DNA from: Excoecaria cochinchinensis
Lineage: Eukaryota > Streptophyta > Magnoliopsida > Malpighiales > Euphorbiaceae
Length of the DNA stretch: 64,000 bases
Direction of reading: 5' to 3'
Assembly (NCBI GenBank): GCA_947683425.1
Contig: CANTUQ010000298.1
Coordinates: 124,001 to 188,000, forward strand
This document shows, in pieces, positions 35,463 to 47,376 of the stretch. The first letter of the stretch is position 1. The number at the start of each line of letters is the position of its first letter. A program made the translations under genes and the position numbers. Below the pieces are notes generated by a model that saw only the letters and a program-made list of their open reading frames with translations, was not told the DNA's origin and ran no database searches.

Positions 35463-36729
35463 CCCCTAGTATAATGCCTTCAGAAGCCCGTAAAAATTCG
35501 TCAGGTCACGACGAAGCCAATCCTCGACGCATTGTGACCGGCAGGCTCCCAGTAGCTATTCCGATCAGGTTTTCCTGAATTATTCGACCCGGATCCAAAA
35601 TTTCACCACTTTTGGCGATTTCTCGATTTCGGCGATTTCCCCTAGTATAATGCCTTCAGAAGCCCGTAAAAATTCGTCAGGTCACGACGAAGCCAATCCT
35701 CGACGCATTGTGACCGGCAGGCTCCCAGTAGCTATTCCGATCAGGTTTTCCTGAATTATTCGACCCGGATCCAAAATTTCACCACTTTTGGCGATTTCTC
35801 GATTTAGGCGACTTCCCCTAGTATAATGCCTTCAGAAGCCCGTAAAAATTTGTCAGATCACGACGAAGCCAATCCTCGACGCATTGTGACCGGCAGGCTC
35901 CCAGTAGCTATTCCGATCAGGTTTTCCTGAATTATTCGACCCGTATCCAAAATTTCACCACTTTTGGCGATTTTTCGATTTCGGCGATTTCCCCTAGTAT
36001 AATGCCTTCAGAAGCCCGTAAAAATTCGTCAGATCACGACGAAGCCAATCCTCGACGCATTGTGACCGGCAGGCTCCCAGTAGCTATTCCGATCAGGTTT
36101 TCCTAAATTATTCGACCCGGATCCAAAATTTCACCACTTTTGGCGATTTCTCGATTTCGGCGATTTCCCCTAGTATAATGCCTTCAGAAGCCCGTAAAAA
36201 TTCGTCAGATCACGACGAAGCCAATCCTCAACGCATTGTGACCGGCAGGCTCCCAGTAGCTATTCCGATCAGGTTTTCCTAAATTATTCGACCCGGATCC
36301 AAAATTTCACCACTTTTGGCGATTTCTCGATTTCGGCGATTTCCCCTAGTATAATGCCTTCAGAAGCCCGTAAAAATTCGTTAGGTCACGACGAAGCCAA
36401 TCCTCGACGCATTGTGACCGGCAGGCTCCCAGTAGCTATTCCGATCAGGTTTTCCTGAATTATTCGACCCGGATCCAAAATTTCACCACTTTTGGCGATT
36501 TCACGATTTCGGCGATTTCCCCTAGTATAATGCCTTCAGAAGCCCGTAAAAATTCGTCAGATCACGACGAAGCCAATCCTCGACGCATTGTGACCGGCAG
36601 GCTCCCAGTAGCTATTCCGATCAGGTTTTCCTAAATTATTCGACCCGGATCCAAAATTTCACCACTTTTGGCGATTTCTCGATTTCGGCGATTTCCCCTA
36701 GTATAATGCCTTCAGAAGCCCGTAAAAAT

Positions 36730-36743
36730 TCGTGAGCTCACGA
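36730..36743. repeat. Perfect 14-bp palindrome TCGTGAGCTCACGA, copy 1
   Basis: Two substitutions from the consensus (site 33 C to G, site 36 G to C) turn an imperfect dyad into a perfect 14-base palindrome with a central SacI site GAGCTC. An intermediate with only the second change (CAGCTCAC) is seen near 12954, 16474 and 16650. A second copy lies 514 bases downstream. Confidence 0.93.
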
Positions 36744-37243
36744 CGAAGCCAATCCTCGACGTATTGTGACCGGCAGGCTCCCAGTAGCTATTCCGATCAG
36801 GTTTTCCTGAATTATTCGACCCGGATCCAAAATTTCACCACTTTTGGCGATTTCTCGATTTCGGCGATTTCCCCTAGTATAATGCCTTCAGAAGCCCGTA
36901 AAAATTCGTCAGATCACGACGAAGCCAATCCTCGACGCATTGTGACCGGCAGGCTCCCAGTAGCTATACCGATCAGGTTTTCCTGAATTATTCGACCCGG
37001 ATCCAAAATTTAACCACTTTTGGCGATTTCTCGATTTAGTATAATGCCTTCAGAAGCCCGTAAAAATTCGTCAGGTCACGACGAAGCCAATCCTCGACGC
37101 ATTGTGACCGGCAGGCTCCCAGTAGCTATTCCGATCAGGTTTTCCTGAATTATTCGACCCGGATCCAAAATTTCACCACTTTTGGCGATTTCTCGATTTC
37201 GGCGATTTCCCCTAGTATAATGCCTTCAGAAGCCCGTAAAAAT

Positions 37244-37257
37244 TCGTGAGCTCACGA
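37244..37257. repeat. Perfect 14-bp palindrome TCGTGAGCTCACGA, copy 2
   Basis: This has the same two changes as at 36730. The offset of 514 is three units minus 14, and the 14 bases are a private deletion near 37036 (CTCGATTTAGTATAATG). The two palindromes are therefore copies of one mutated monomer. Confidence 0.93.
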
Positions 37258-38221
37258 CGAAGCCAATCCTCGACGCATTGTGACCGGCAGGCTCCCAGTA
37301 GCTATTCCGATCAGGTTTTCCTGAATTATTCGACCCGGATCCAAAATTTCACCACTTTTGGCGATTTCTCGATTTCGGCGATTTCCCCTAGTATAATGCC
37401 TTCAGAAGCCCGTAAAAATTCGTCAGGTCACGACGAAGCCAATCCTCGACGCATTGTGACCGGCAGGCTCCCAGTAGCTATTCCGATCAGGTTTTCCTGA
37501 ATTATTCGACCCGGATCCAAAATTTCACCACTTTTGGCGATTTCTCGATTTCGGCGATTTCCCCTAGTATAATGCCTTCAGAAGCCCGTAAAAATTCGTC
37601 AGGTCACGACGAAGCCAATCCTCGACGCATTGTGACCGGCAGGCTCCCAGTAGCTATTCCGATCAGGTTTTCCTGAATTATTCGACCCGAATCCAAAATT
37701 TCACCACTTTTGGCGATTTCTCGATTTCGATGATTTCCCCTAGTATAATGCCTTCAGAAGCCCGTAAAAATTCGTCAGGTCACGACGAAGCCAATCCTCG
37801 ACGCATTGTGACCGGCAGGCTCCCAGTAGCTATTCCGATCAGGTTTTCCTGAATTATTCGACCCGCATCCAAAATTTCACCACTTTTGGCGATTTCTCGA
37901 TTTCGGCGATTTCCCCTAGTATAATGCCTTCAGAAGCCCGTAAAAATTCGTCAGGTCACGACGAAGCCAATCCTCGATGCATTGTGACCGGCAGGCTCCC
38001 AGTAGCTATTCCGATCAGGTTTTCCTGAATTATTCGACCCGGATCCAAAATTTCACCACTTTTGGCGATTTCTCGATTTCGGCGATTTCCCCTAGTATAA
38101 TGCCTTCAGAAGCCCGTAAAAATTCGTCAGGTCACGACGAAGCCAATCCTCGACGCATTGTGACCGGCAGGCTCCCAGTAGCTATTCCGATCATGTTTTC
38201 CTGAATTATTCGACCCGGATC

Positions 38222-39981
38222 AAAAATTTCACAACTTTTGGCGATTTCTCGATTTCGGCGATTTCCCCTAGTATAATGCCTTCAGAAGCCCGTAAAAATT
38301 CGTCAGGTCACGACGAAGCCAATCCTCGACTCATTGTGACCGGCAGGCTCCCAGTAGCTATTCCGATCAGGTTTTCCTGAATTATTCGACCCGGATCAAA
38401 AATTTCACCACTTTTGGCGATTTCTCGATTTAGGCGACTTCCCCTAGTATAATGCCTTCAGAAGCCCGTAAAAATTCGTCAGATCACGACGAAGCCAATC
38501 CTCGACGCATTGAGACCGGCAGGCTCCCAGTAGCTATTCCGATCAGGTTTTCCTGAATTATTCGAACCGGATCCAAAATTTCACCACTTTTGGCGATTTC
38601 TCGATTTCGGCGATTTCCCCTAGTATAATGCCTTCAGAAGCCCGTAAAAATTCGTCAGATCACGACGAAGCCAATCCTCGACGCATTGTGACCGGCAGGC
38701 TCCCAGTAGCTATTCCGATCAGGTTTTCCTGAATTATTCGACCCGGATCCAAAATTTCACCACTTTTGGCGATTTCTCGATTTCGGCGATTTCCCCTAGT
38801 ATAATGCCTTCAGAAGCCCGTAAAAATTCATCATATCACGACGAAGCCAATCCTCGACGCATTGTGACCGGCAGGCTCCCAGTAGCTATTCCGATCAGGT
38901 TTTCCTGAATTATTCGACCCGGATCCAAAATTTCACCACTTTTGGCGATTTCTCGATTTCGGCGATTTCCCCTAGTATAATGCCTTCAGAAGCCCGTAAA
39001 AATTCGTCAGATCACGACGAAGCCAATCCTCGACGCATTGTGACCGGCAGGCTCCCAGTAGCTATTCCGATCAGGTTTTCCTGAATTATTCGACCCGGAT
39101 CCAAAATTTCACCACTTTTGGCGATTTCTCGATTTCGGCGATTTCCCCTAGTATAATGCCTTCAGAAGCCCGTAAAAATTCATCATATCACGACGAAGCC
39201 AATCCTCGACGCATTGTGACCGGCAGGCTCCCAGTAGCTATTCCGATCAGGTTTTCCTGAATTATTCGACCCGGATCCAAAATTTCACCACTTTTGGCGA
39301 TTTCTCGATTTCGGCGATTTCCCCTAGTATAATGCCTTCAGAAGCCCGTAAAAATTCGTCAGATCACGACGAAGCCAATCCTCGACGCATTGTGACCGGC
39401 AGGCTCCCAGTAGCTATTCCGATCAGGTTTTCCTGAATTATTCGACCCGGATCCAAAATTTCACCACTTTTGGCGATTTCTCGATTTCGGCAATTTCCCC
39501 TAGTATAATGCCTTCAGAAGCCCGTAAAAATTCGTCAGATCACGACGAAGCCAATCCTCGACGCATTGTGACCGGCAGGCTCCCAGTAGCTATTCCGATC
39601 AGGTTTTCCTGAATTATTCGACCCGGATCCAAAATTTCACCACTTTTGGCGATTTCTCGATTTCGGCGATTTCCCCTAGTATAATGCCTTCAGAAGCCCG
39701 TAAAAATTCGTCAGGTCACGACGAAGCCAATCCTCGACGCATTGTGACCGGCAGGCTCCCAGTAGCTATTCCGATCAGGTTTTCCTGAATTATTGGACCC
39801 GGATCCAAAATTTCACCACTTTTGGTGATTTCTCGATTTCGGCGATTTCCCCTAGTATAATGCCTTCAGAAGCCCGTAAAAATTCGTCAGGTCACGACGA
39901 AGCCAATCCTCGACGCATTGTGACCGGCAGGCTCCCAGTAGCTATTCCGATCAGGTTTTCCTGAATTATTCGACCCGGATC
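38222..39981. repeat. 1760-bp higher-order repeat, copy 1
   Basis: This is exactly ten monomers. Markers matched in copy 2 at offset 1760 are CACAACTTT (38229), CGACTCATTG (38328), TTAGGCGACTT (38430), CATTGAGACC (38508), TTCGAACCGG (38562), TTCATCATATCAC at 38827 and 39179, GGCAATTTCC (39489), ATTGGACCCG (39793) and TTTGGTGATT (39821). No indel separates the copies. Confidence 0.96.
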
Positions 39982-41741
39982 CAAAATTTCACAACTTTTG
40001 GCGATTTCTCGATTTCGGCGATTTCCCCTAGTATAATGCCTTCAGAAGCCCGTAAAAATTCGTCAGGTCACGACGAAGCCAATCCTCGACTCATTGTGAC
40101 CGGCAGGCTCCCAGTAGCTATTCCGATCAGGTTTTCCTGAATTATTCGACCCGGATCAAAAATTTCACCACTTTTGGCGATTTCTCGATTTAGGCGACTT
40201 CCCCTAGTATAATGCCTTCAGAAGCCCGTAAAAATTCGTCAGATCACGACGAAGCCAATCCTCGACGCATTGAGACCGGCAGGCTCCCAGTAGCTATTCC
40301 GATCAGGTTTTCCTGAATTATTCGAACCGGATCCAAAATTTCACCACTTTTGGCGATTTCTCGATTTCGGCGATTTCCCCTAGTATAATGCCTTCAGAAG
40401 CCCGTAAAAATTCGTCAGATCACGACGAAGCCAATCCTCGACGCATTGTGACCGGCAGGCTCCCAGTAGCTATTCCGATCAGGTTTTCCTGAATTATTCG
40501 ACCCGGATCCAAAATTTCACCACTTTTGGCGATTTCTCGATTTCGGCGATTTCCCCTAGTATAATGCCTTCAGAAGCCCGTAAAAATTCATCATATCACG
40601 ACGAAGCCAATCCTCGACGCATTGTGACCGGCAGGCTCCCAGTAGCTATTCCGATCAGGTTTTCCTGAATTATTCGACCCGGATCCAAAATTTCACCACT
40701 TTTGGCGATTTCTCGATTTCGGCGATTTCCCCTAGTATAATGCCTTCAGAAGCCCGTAAAAATTCGTCAGATCACGACGAAGCCAATCCTCGACGCATTG
40801 TGACCGGCAGGCTCCCAGTAGCTATTCCGATCAGGTTTTCCTGAATTATTCGACCCGGATCCAAAATTTCACCACTTTTGGCGATTTCTCGATTTCGGCG
40901 ATTTCCCCTAGTATAATGCCTTCAGAAGCCCGTAAAAATTCATCATATCACGACGAAGCCAATCCTCGACGCATTGTGACCGGCAGGCTCCCAGTAGCTA
41001 TTCCGATCAGGTTTTCCTGAATTATTCGACCCGGATCCAAAATTTCACCACTTTTGGCGATTTCTCGATTTCGGCGATTTCCCCTAGTATAATGCCTTCA
41101 GAAGCCCGTAAAAATTCGTCAGATCACGACGAAGCCAATCCTCGACGCATTGTGACCGGCAGGCTCCCAGTAGCTATTCCGATCAGGTTTTCCTGAATTA
41201 TTCGACCCGGATCCAAAATTTCACCACTTTTGGCGATTTCTCGATTTCGGCAATTTCCCCTAGTATAATGCCTTCAGAAGCCCGTAAAAATTCGTCAGAT
41301 CACGACGAAGCCAATCCTCGACGCATTGTGACCGGCAGGCTCCCAGTAGCTATTCCGATCAGGTTTTCCTGAATTATTCGACCCGGATCCAAAATTTCAC
41401 CACTTTTGGCGATTTCTCGATTTCGGCGATTTCCCCTAGTATAATGCCTTCAGAAGCCCGTAAAAATTCGTCAGGTCACGACGAAGCCAATCCTCGACGC
41501 ATTGTGACCGGCAGGCTCCCAGTAGCTATTCCGATCAGGTTTTCCTGAATTATTGGACCCGGATCCAAAATTTCACCACTTTTGGTGATTTCTCGATTTC
41601 GGCGATTTCCCCTAGTATAATGCCTTCAGAAGCCCGTAAAAATTCGTCAGGTCACGACGAAGCCAATCCTCGACGCATTGTGACCGGCAGGCTCCCAGTA
41701 GCTATTCCGATCAGGTTTTCCTGAATTATTCGACCCAGATC
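39982..41741. repeat. 1760-bp higher-order repeat, copy 2
   Basis: This copy looks identical to copy 1 wherever I compared markers, including both TTCATCATATCAC monomers (40587, 40939), TTGGACCCG (41554) and TTTGGTGATT (41581). It ends where GACCCAGATCC begins. Such close identity over 1.76 kb implies a very recent duplication. Confidence 0.96.
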
Positions 41742-41899
41742 CAAAATTTCACCACTTTTGGCGATTTCTCGATTTCGGCGATTTCCCCTAGTATAATGCC
41801 TTCAAAAGCCCGTAAAAATTCGTCAGGTCACGACGAAGCCAATCCTCGACGCATTGTGACCGGCAGGCTCCCAGTAGCTATTCCGATCAGGTTTTCCTG

Positions 41900-41975
41900 A
41901 ATTATTCGACCCGGATCCAAAATTTCACCACTTTTGGCGATTTCCCCTAGTATAATGCCTTCAGAAGCCCGTAAA
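41900..41975. repeat. Monomer with 17-bp tail deletion
   Basis: TTTTGGCGATTTCCCCTAG at about 41932 lacks two of the three CGATTT copies, giving a 159-bp monomer. It shows the largest of the stepped deletions (8, 9 and 17 bases) in the monomer tail. Confidence 0.93.
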
Positions 41976-43150
41976 AATTCGTCAGGTCACAACGAAGCCA
42001 ATCCTCGACGCATTGTGACCGGCAGGCTCCCAGTAGCTATTCCGATCAGGTTTTCCTGAATTATTCGACCCGGATCCAAAATTTCACCACTTTTGGCGAT
42101 TTCTGGATTTCGGCGATTTCCCCTAGTATAATGCCTTCAGAAGCCCGTAAAAATTCGTCAGGTCACGACGAAGCCAATCCTCGACGCATTGTGACCGGCA
42201 GGCTCCCAGTAGCTATTCCGATCAGGTTTTCCTGAATTATTCGACCCGGATCCAAAATTTTACCACTTTTGGCGATTTCTCGATTTCGGCGATTTCCCCT
42301 AGTATAATGCCTTCAGAAGCCCGTAAAAATTCGTCAGGTCACGACGAAGCCAATCCTCGACGCATTGTGACCGGCAGGCTCCCAGTAGCTATTCCGATCA
42401 GGTTTTCCTGAATTATTCAACCCGGAACCAAAATTTCACCACTTTTGGCGATTTCTCGATTTCGGCGATTTCCCCTAGTATAATGCCTTCAGAAGCCCGT
42501 AAAAATTCGTCAGGTCACGACGAAGCCAATCCACGACGCATTGTGACCGGCAGGCTCCCAGTAGCTATTCCGATCAGGTTTTCCTGAATTATTCGTCCCG
42601 GATCCAAAATTTCACCACTTTTGGCGATTTCTCGATTTCTGCGATTTCCCCTAGTATAATGCCTTCAGAAGCCCGTAAAAATTCGTCAGGTCACGACGAA
42701 GCCAATCCTCGACGCATTGTGACCGGCAGGCTCCCAGTAGCTATTCCGATCAGGTTTTCCTGAATTATTCGACCCGGATCCAAAATTTCACCACTTTTGA
42801 CGATTTCTCGATTTCGGCGATTTCCCCTAGTATAATGCCTTCAGAAGCCCGTAAAGATTCGTCAGGTCACGACGAAGCCAATCCTCGACGCATTGTGACC
42901 GGCAGGCTCCCAGTAGCTATTCCGATCAGGTTTTCCTGAATTATTCGACCCAGATCAAAAATTTCACCACTTTTGGCGATTTCTCGATTTCGGCGATTTC
43001 CCCTAGTATAATGCCTTCAGAAGCCCGTAAAAATTCGTCAGGTCACGACGAAGCCAATCCTCGACGCATTGTGACCGGCAGGCTCCCAGTAGCTATTCCG
43101 ATCAGGTTTTCCTGAATTATTCGACCCGGATCCAAAATTTCACCACTTTT

Positions 43151-45262
43151 GGCGATTTCTCGATTTCGGCGATTTCCCCTAGTATAATGCCTTCAGAAAC
43201 CCGTAAAGATTCGTCAGGTCACGACGAAGCCAATCCTCGAGGCATTGTGACCGGCAGGCTCCCAGTAGCTATTCCGATCAGGTTTTCCTGAATTATTCGA
43301 CCCGGATCCAAAATTTCACCACTTTTAGCGATTTCTCGATTTCGGCGATTTCCCCTAGTATAATGCCTTCAGAAGCCCGTAAAGATTCGTCAGGTCACGA
43401 AGAAGCCAATCCTCGACGCATTGTGACCGGCAGGCTCCCAGTAGCTATTCCGATCAGGTTTTCCTGAATTATTCGACCCGGATCCAAAATTTCACCACTT
43501 TTGGCGATTTCTCGATTTCGGCGATTTCCCCTAGTATAATGCCTTCAGAAGCCCGTAAAGATTCGTCAGGTCACGACGAAGCCAATCCTCGACGCATTGT
43601 GACCGGCAGGCTCCCAGTAGCTATTCCGATCAGGTTTTCCTGAATTATTCGACCCGGATCCAAAATTTCACCACTTTTGGCGATTTCTCGATTTCGGCGA
43701 TTTCCCCTAGTATAATGCCTTCAGAAGCCCGTAAAGATTCGTCAGGTCACGACGAAGCCAATCCTCGACGCATTGTGACCGGCAGGCTCCCAGTAGCTAT
43801 TCCGATCAGGTTTTCCTGAATTATTCGACCCGGATCCAAAATTTCACCACTTTTGGCGATTTCTCGATTTCGGCGATTTCCCCTAGTATAATGCCTTCAG
43901 AAGCCCGTAAAGATTCGTCAGGTCACGACGAAGCCAATCCTCGACGCATTGTGACCGGCAGGCTCCCAGTAGCTATTCCGATCAGGTTTTCCTGAATTAT
44001 TCGACCCGGATCCAAAATTTCACCACTTTTGGCGATTTCTCGATTTCGGCGATTTCCCCTAGTATAATGCCTTCAGAAGCCCGTAAAGATTCGTCAGGTC
44101 ACGACGAAGCCAATCCTCGACGCATTGTGACCGGCAGGCTCCCAGTAGCTATTCCGATCAGGTTTTCCCGAATTATTCCACCCGGATCCAAAATTTCACC
44201 ACTTTTGGCGATTTCTCGATTTAGGCGACTTCCCCTAGTATAATGCCTTCAGAAGCCCGTAAAAATTCGTCAGATCACGACGAAGCCAATCCTCGACGCA
44301 TTGTGACCGGCAGGCTCCCAGTAGCTATTCCGATCAGGTTTTCCTGAATTATTCGACCCGGATCCAAAATTTCACCACTTTTGGCGATTTCTCGATTTCG
44401 GCGATTTCCCCTAGTATAATGCCTTCAGAAGCCCGTAAAAATTCGTCAGGTCACGACGAAGCCAATCCTCGACGCATTGTGACCGGCAGGCTCCCAGCAG
44501 CTATTCCGATCAGGTTTTCCTGAATTATTCGACCCGGATCCAAAATTTCACCACTTTTGGCGATTTCTCGATTTCGGCGATTTCCCCTAGTATAATGCCT
44601 TCAGAAGCCCGTAAAAATTCGTCAGGTCACGACGAAGCCAATCCTCGACGCATTGTGACCGGCAGGCTCCCAGCAGCTATTCCGATCAGGTTTTCCTGAA
44701 TTATTCGACCCGGATCCAAAATTTCACCACTTTTGGCGATTTCTCGATTTCGGCGATTTCCCCTAGTATAATGCCTTCAGAAGCCCGTAAAAATTCGTCA
44801 GGTCACGACGAAGCCAATCCTCGACGCATTGTGACCGGCAGGCTCCCAGTAGCTATTCCGATCAGGTTTTCCTGAATTATTCGACCCGGATCCAAAATTT
44901 CACCACTTTGGGCGATTTCTCGATTTCGGCGATTTCCCCTAGTATAATGCCTTCAGAAGCCCGTAAAGATTCGTCAGGTCACGACGAAGCCAATCCTCGA
45001 CGCATTGTGACCGGCAGGCTCCCAGTAGCTATTCCGATCAGGTTTTCCTGAATTATTCGACCCGGATCCAAAATTTCACCACTTTTGGCGATTTCTCGAT
45101 TTCGGCGATTTCCCCTAGTATAATGCCTTCAGAAGCCCGTAAAGATTCGTCAGGTCACGACGAAGCCAATCCTCGACGCATTGTGACCGGCAGGCTCCCA
45201 GTAGCTATTCCGATCAGGTTTTCCTGAATTATTCGACCCGGATCCAAAATTTCACCACTTTT
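43151..45262. repeat. 2112-bp higher-order repeat, copy 1
   Basis: This is twelve monomers. Shared with copy 2 at exactly 2112 are CAGAAACCCG, CGAGGCATTG (43240), ACTTTTAGCG (43321), CACGAAGAAGCC (43396), TTTTCCCGAATTATTCCAC (44163) and TTAGGCGACTT (44221). After about 44.4 kb the two CCCAGCAGC monomers (44495, 44671) are offset by 2464 instead of 2112. Confidence 0.93.
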
Positions 45263-47376
45263 GGCTATTTCTCGATTTCGGCGATTTCCCCTAGTATAAT
45301 GCCTTCAGAAACCCGTAAAGATTCGTCAGGTCACGACGAAGCCAATCCTCGAGGCATTGTGACCGGCAGGCTCCCAGTAGCTATTCCGATCAGGTTTTCC
45401 TGAATTATTCGACCCGGATCCAAAATTTCACCACTTTTAGCGATTTCTCGATTTCGGCGATTTCCCCTAGTATAATGCCTTCAGAAGCCCGTAAAGATTC
45501 GTCAGGTCACGAAGAAGCCAATCCTCGACGCATTGTGACCGGCAGGCTCCCAGTAGCTATTCCGATCAGGTTTTCCTGAATTATTCGACCCGGATCCAAA
45601 ATTTCACCACTTTTGGCGATTTCTCGATTTCGGCGATTTCCCCTAGTATAATGCCTTCAGAAGCCCGTAAAGATTTGTCAGGTCACGACGAAGCCAATCC
45701 TCGACGCATTGTGACCGGCAGGCTCCCAGTAGCTATTCCGATCAGGTTTTCCTGAATTATTCGACCCGGATCCAAAATTTCACCACTTTTGGCGATTTCT
45801 CGATTTCGGCGATTTCCCCTAGTATAATGCCTTCAGAAGCCCGTAAAGATTCGTCAGGTCACGACGAAGCCAATCCTCGACGCATTGTGACCGGCAGGCT
45901 CCCAGTAGCTATTCCGATCAGGTTTTCCTGAATTATTCGACCCGGATCCAAAATTTCACCACTTTTGGCGATTTCTCGATTTCGGCGATTTCCCCTAGTA
46001 TAATGCCTTCAGAAGCCCGTAAAGATTCGTCAGGTCACGACGAAGCCAATCCTCGACGCATTGTGACCGGCAGGCTCCCAGTAGCTATTCCGATCAGGTT
46101 TTCCTGAATTATTCGACCCGGATCCAAAATTTCACCACTTTTGGCGATTTCTCGATTTCGGCGATTTCCCCTAGTATAATGCCTTCAGAAGCCCGTAAAG
46201 ATTCGTCAGGTCACGACGAAGCCAATCCTCGACGCATTGTGACCGGCAGGCTCCCAGTAGCTATTCCGATCAGGTTTTCCCGAATTATTCCACCCGGATC
46301 CAAAATTTCACCACTTTTGGCGATTTCTCGATTTAGGCGACTTCCCCTAGTATAATGCCTTCAGAAGCCCGTAAAAATTCGTCAGATCACGACGAAGCCA
46401 ATCCTCGACGCATTGTGACCGGCAGGCTCCCAGTAGCTATTCCGATCAGGTTTTCCTGAATTATTCGACCCGGATCCAAAATTTCACCACTTTTGGCGAT
46501 TTCTCGATTTCGGCGATTTCCCCTAGTATAATGCCTTCAGAAGCCCGTAAAAATTCGTCAGGTCACGACGAAGCCAATCCTCGACGCATTGTGACCGGCA
46601 GGCTCCCAGTAGCTATTCCGATCAGGTTTTCCTGAATTATTCGACCCGGATCCAAAATTTCACCACTTTTGGCGATTTCTCGATTTCGGCGATTTCCCCT
46701 AGTATAATGCCTTCAGAAGCCCGTAAAAATTCGTCAGGTCACGACGAAGCCAATCCTCGACGCATTGTGACCGGCAGGCTCCCAGTAGCTATTCCGATCA
46801 GGTTTTCCTGAATTATTCGACCCGGATCCAAAATTTCACCACTTTTGGCGATTTCTCGATTTCGGCGGTTTCCCCTAGTATAATGCCTTCAGAAGCCCGT
46901 AAAAATTCGTCAGGTCACGACGAAGCCAATCCTCGACGCATTGTGACCGGCAGGCTCCCAGCAGCTATTCCGATCAGGTTTTCCTGAATTATTCGACCCG
47001 GATCCAAAATTTCACCACTTTTGGCGATTTCTCGATTTCGGCGATTTCCCCTAGTATAATGCCTTCAGAAGCCCGTAAAAATTCGTCAGGTCACGACGAA
47101 GCCAATCCTCGACGCATTGTGACCGGCAGGCTCCCAGCAGCTATTCCGATCAGGTTTTCCTGAATTATTCGACCCGGATCCAAAATTTCACCACTTTTGG
47201 CGATTTCTCGATTTCGGCGATTTCCCCTAGTATAATGCCTTCAGAAGCCCGTAAAAATTCGTCAGGTCACGACGAAGCCAATCCTCGACGCATTGTGACC
47301 GGCAGGCTCCCAGTAGCTATTCCGATCAGGTTTTCCTGAATTATTCGACCCGGATCCAAAATTTCACCACTTTTGG
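45263..47376. repeat. 2112-bp higher-order repeat, copy 2
   Basis: The same markers appear at 45352 (CGAGGCATTG), 45433 and 46273-46335. Two extra type A monomers then precede the CCCAGCAGC pair (46959, 47135), and two monomers are missing after it, so the total length still equals 12 units. A further CGAGGCATTG at 47464 keeps the 2112-bp spacing and starts a decayed third copy. Confidence 0.9.

Larger units (their letters stand above)
29700..42840. repeat. Type A block 2 (GTAAAAA, CAGGTC and CAGATC mixed)
   Basis: This is a long run of type A monomers. Site 36 alternates between G and A in short runs: mostly A at about 35.8-37.0 and 38.4-39.6 kb, mostly G at about 33.9-35.8 and 41.4-42.8 kb. 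The A allele at site 36 occurs almost only on type A monomers; exceptions are single monomers near 540 and 18055. Confidence 0.88.
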
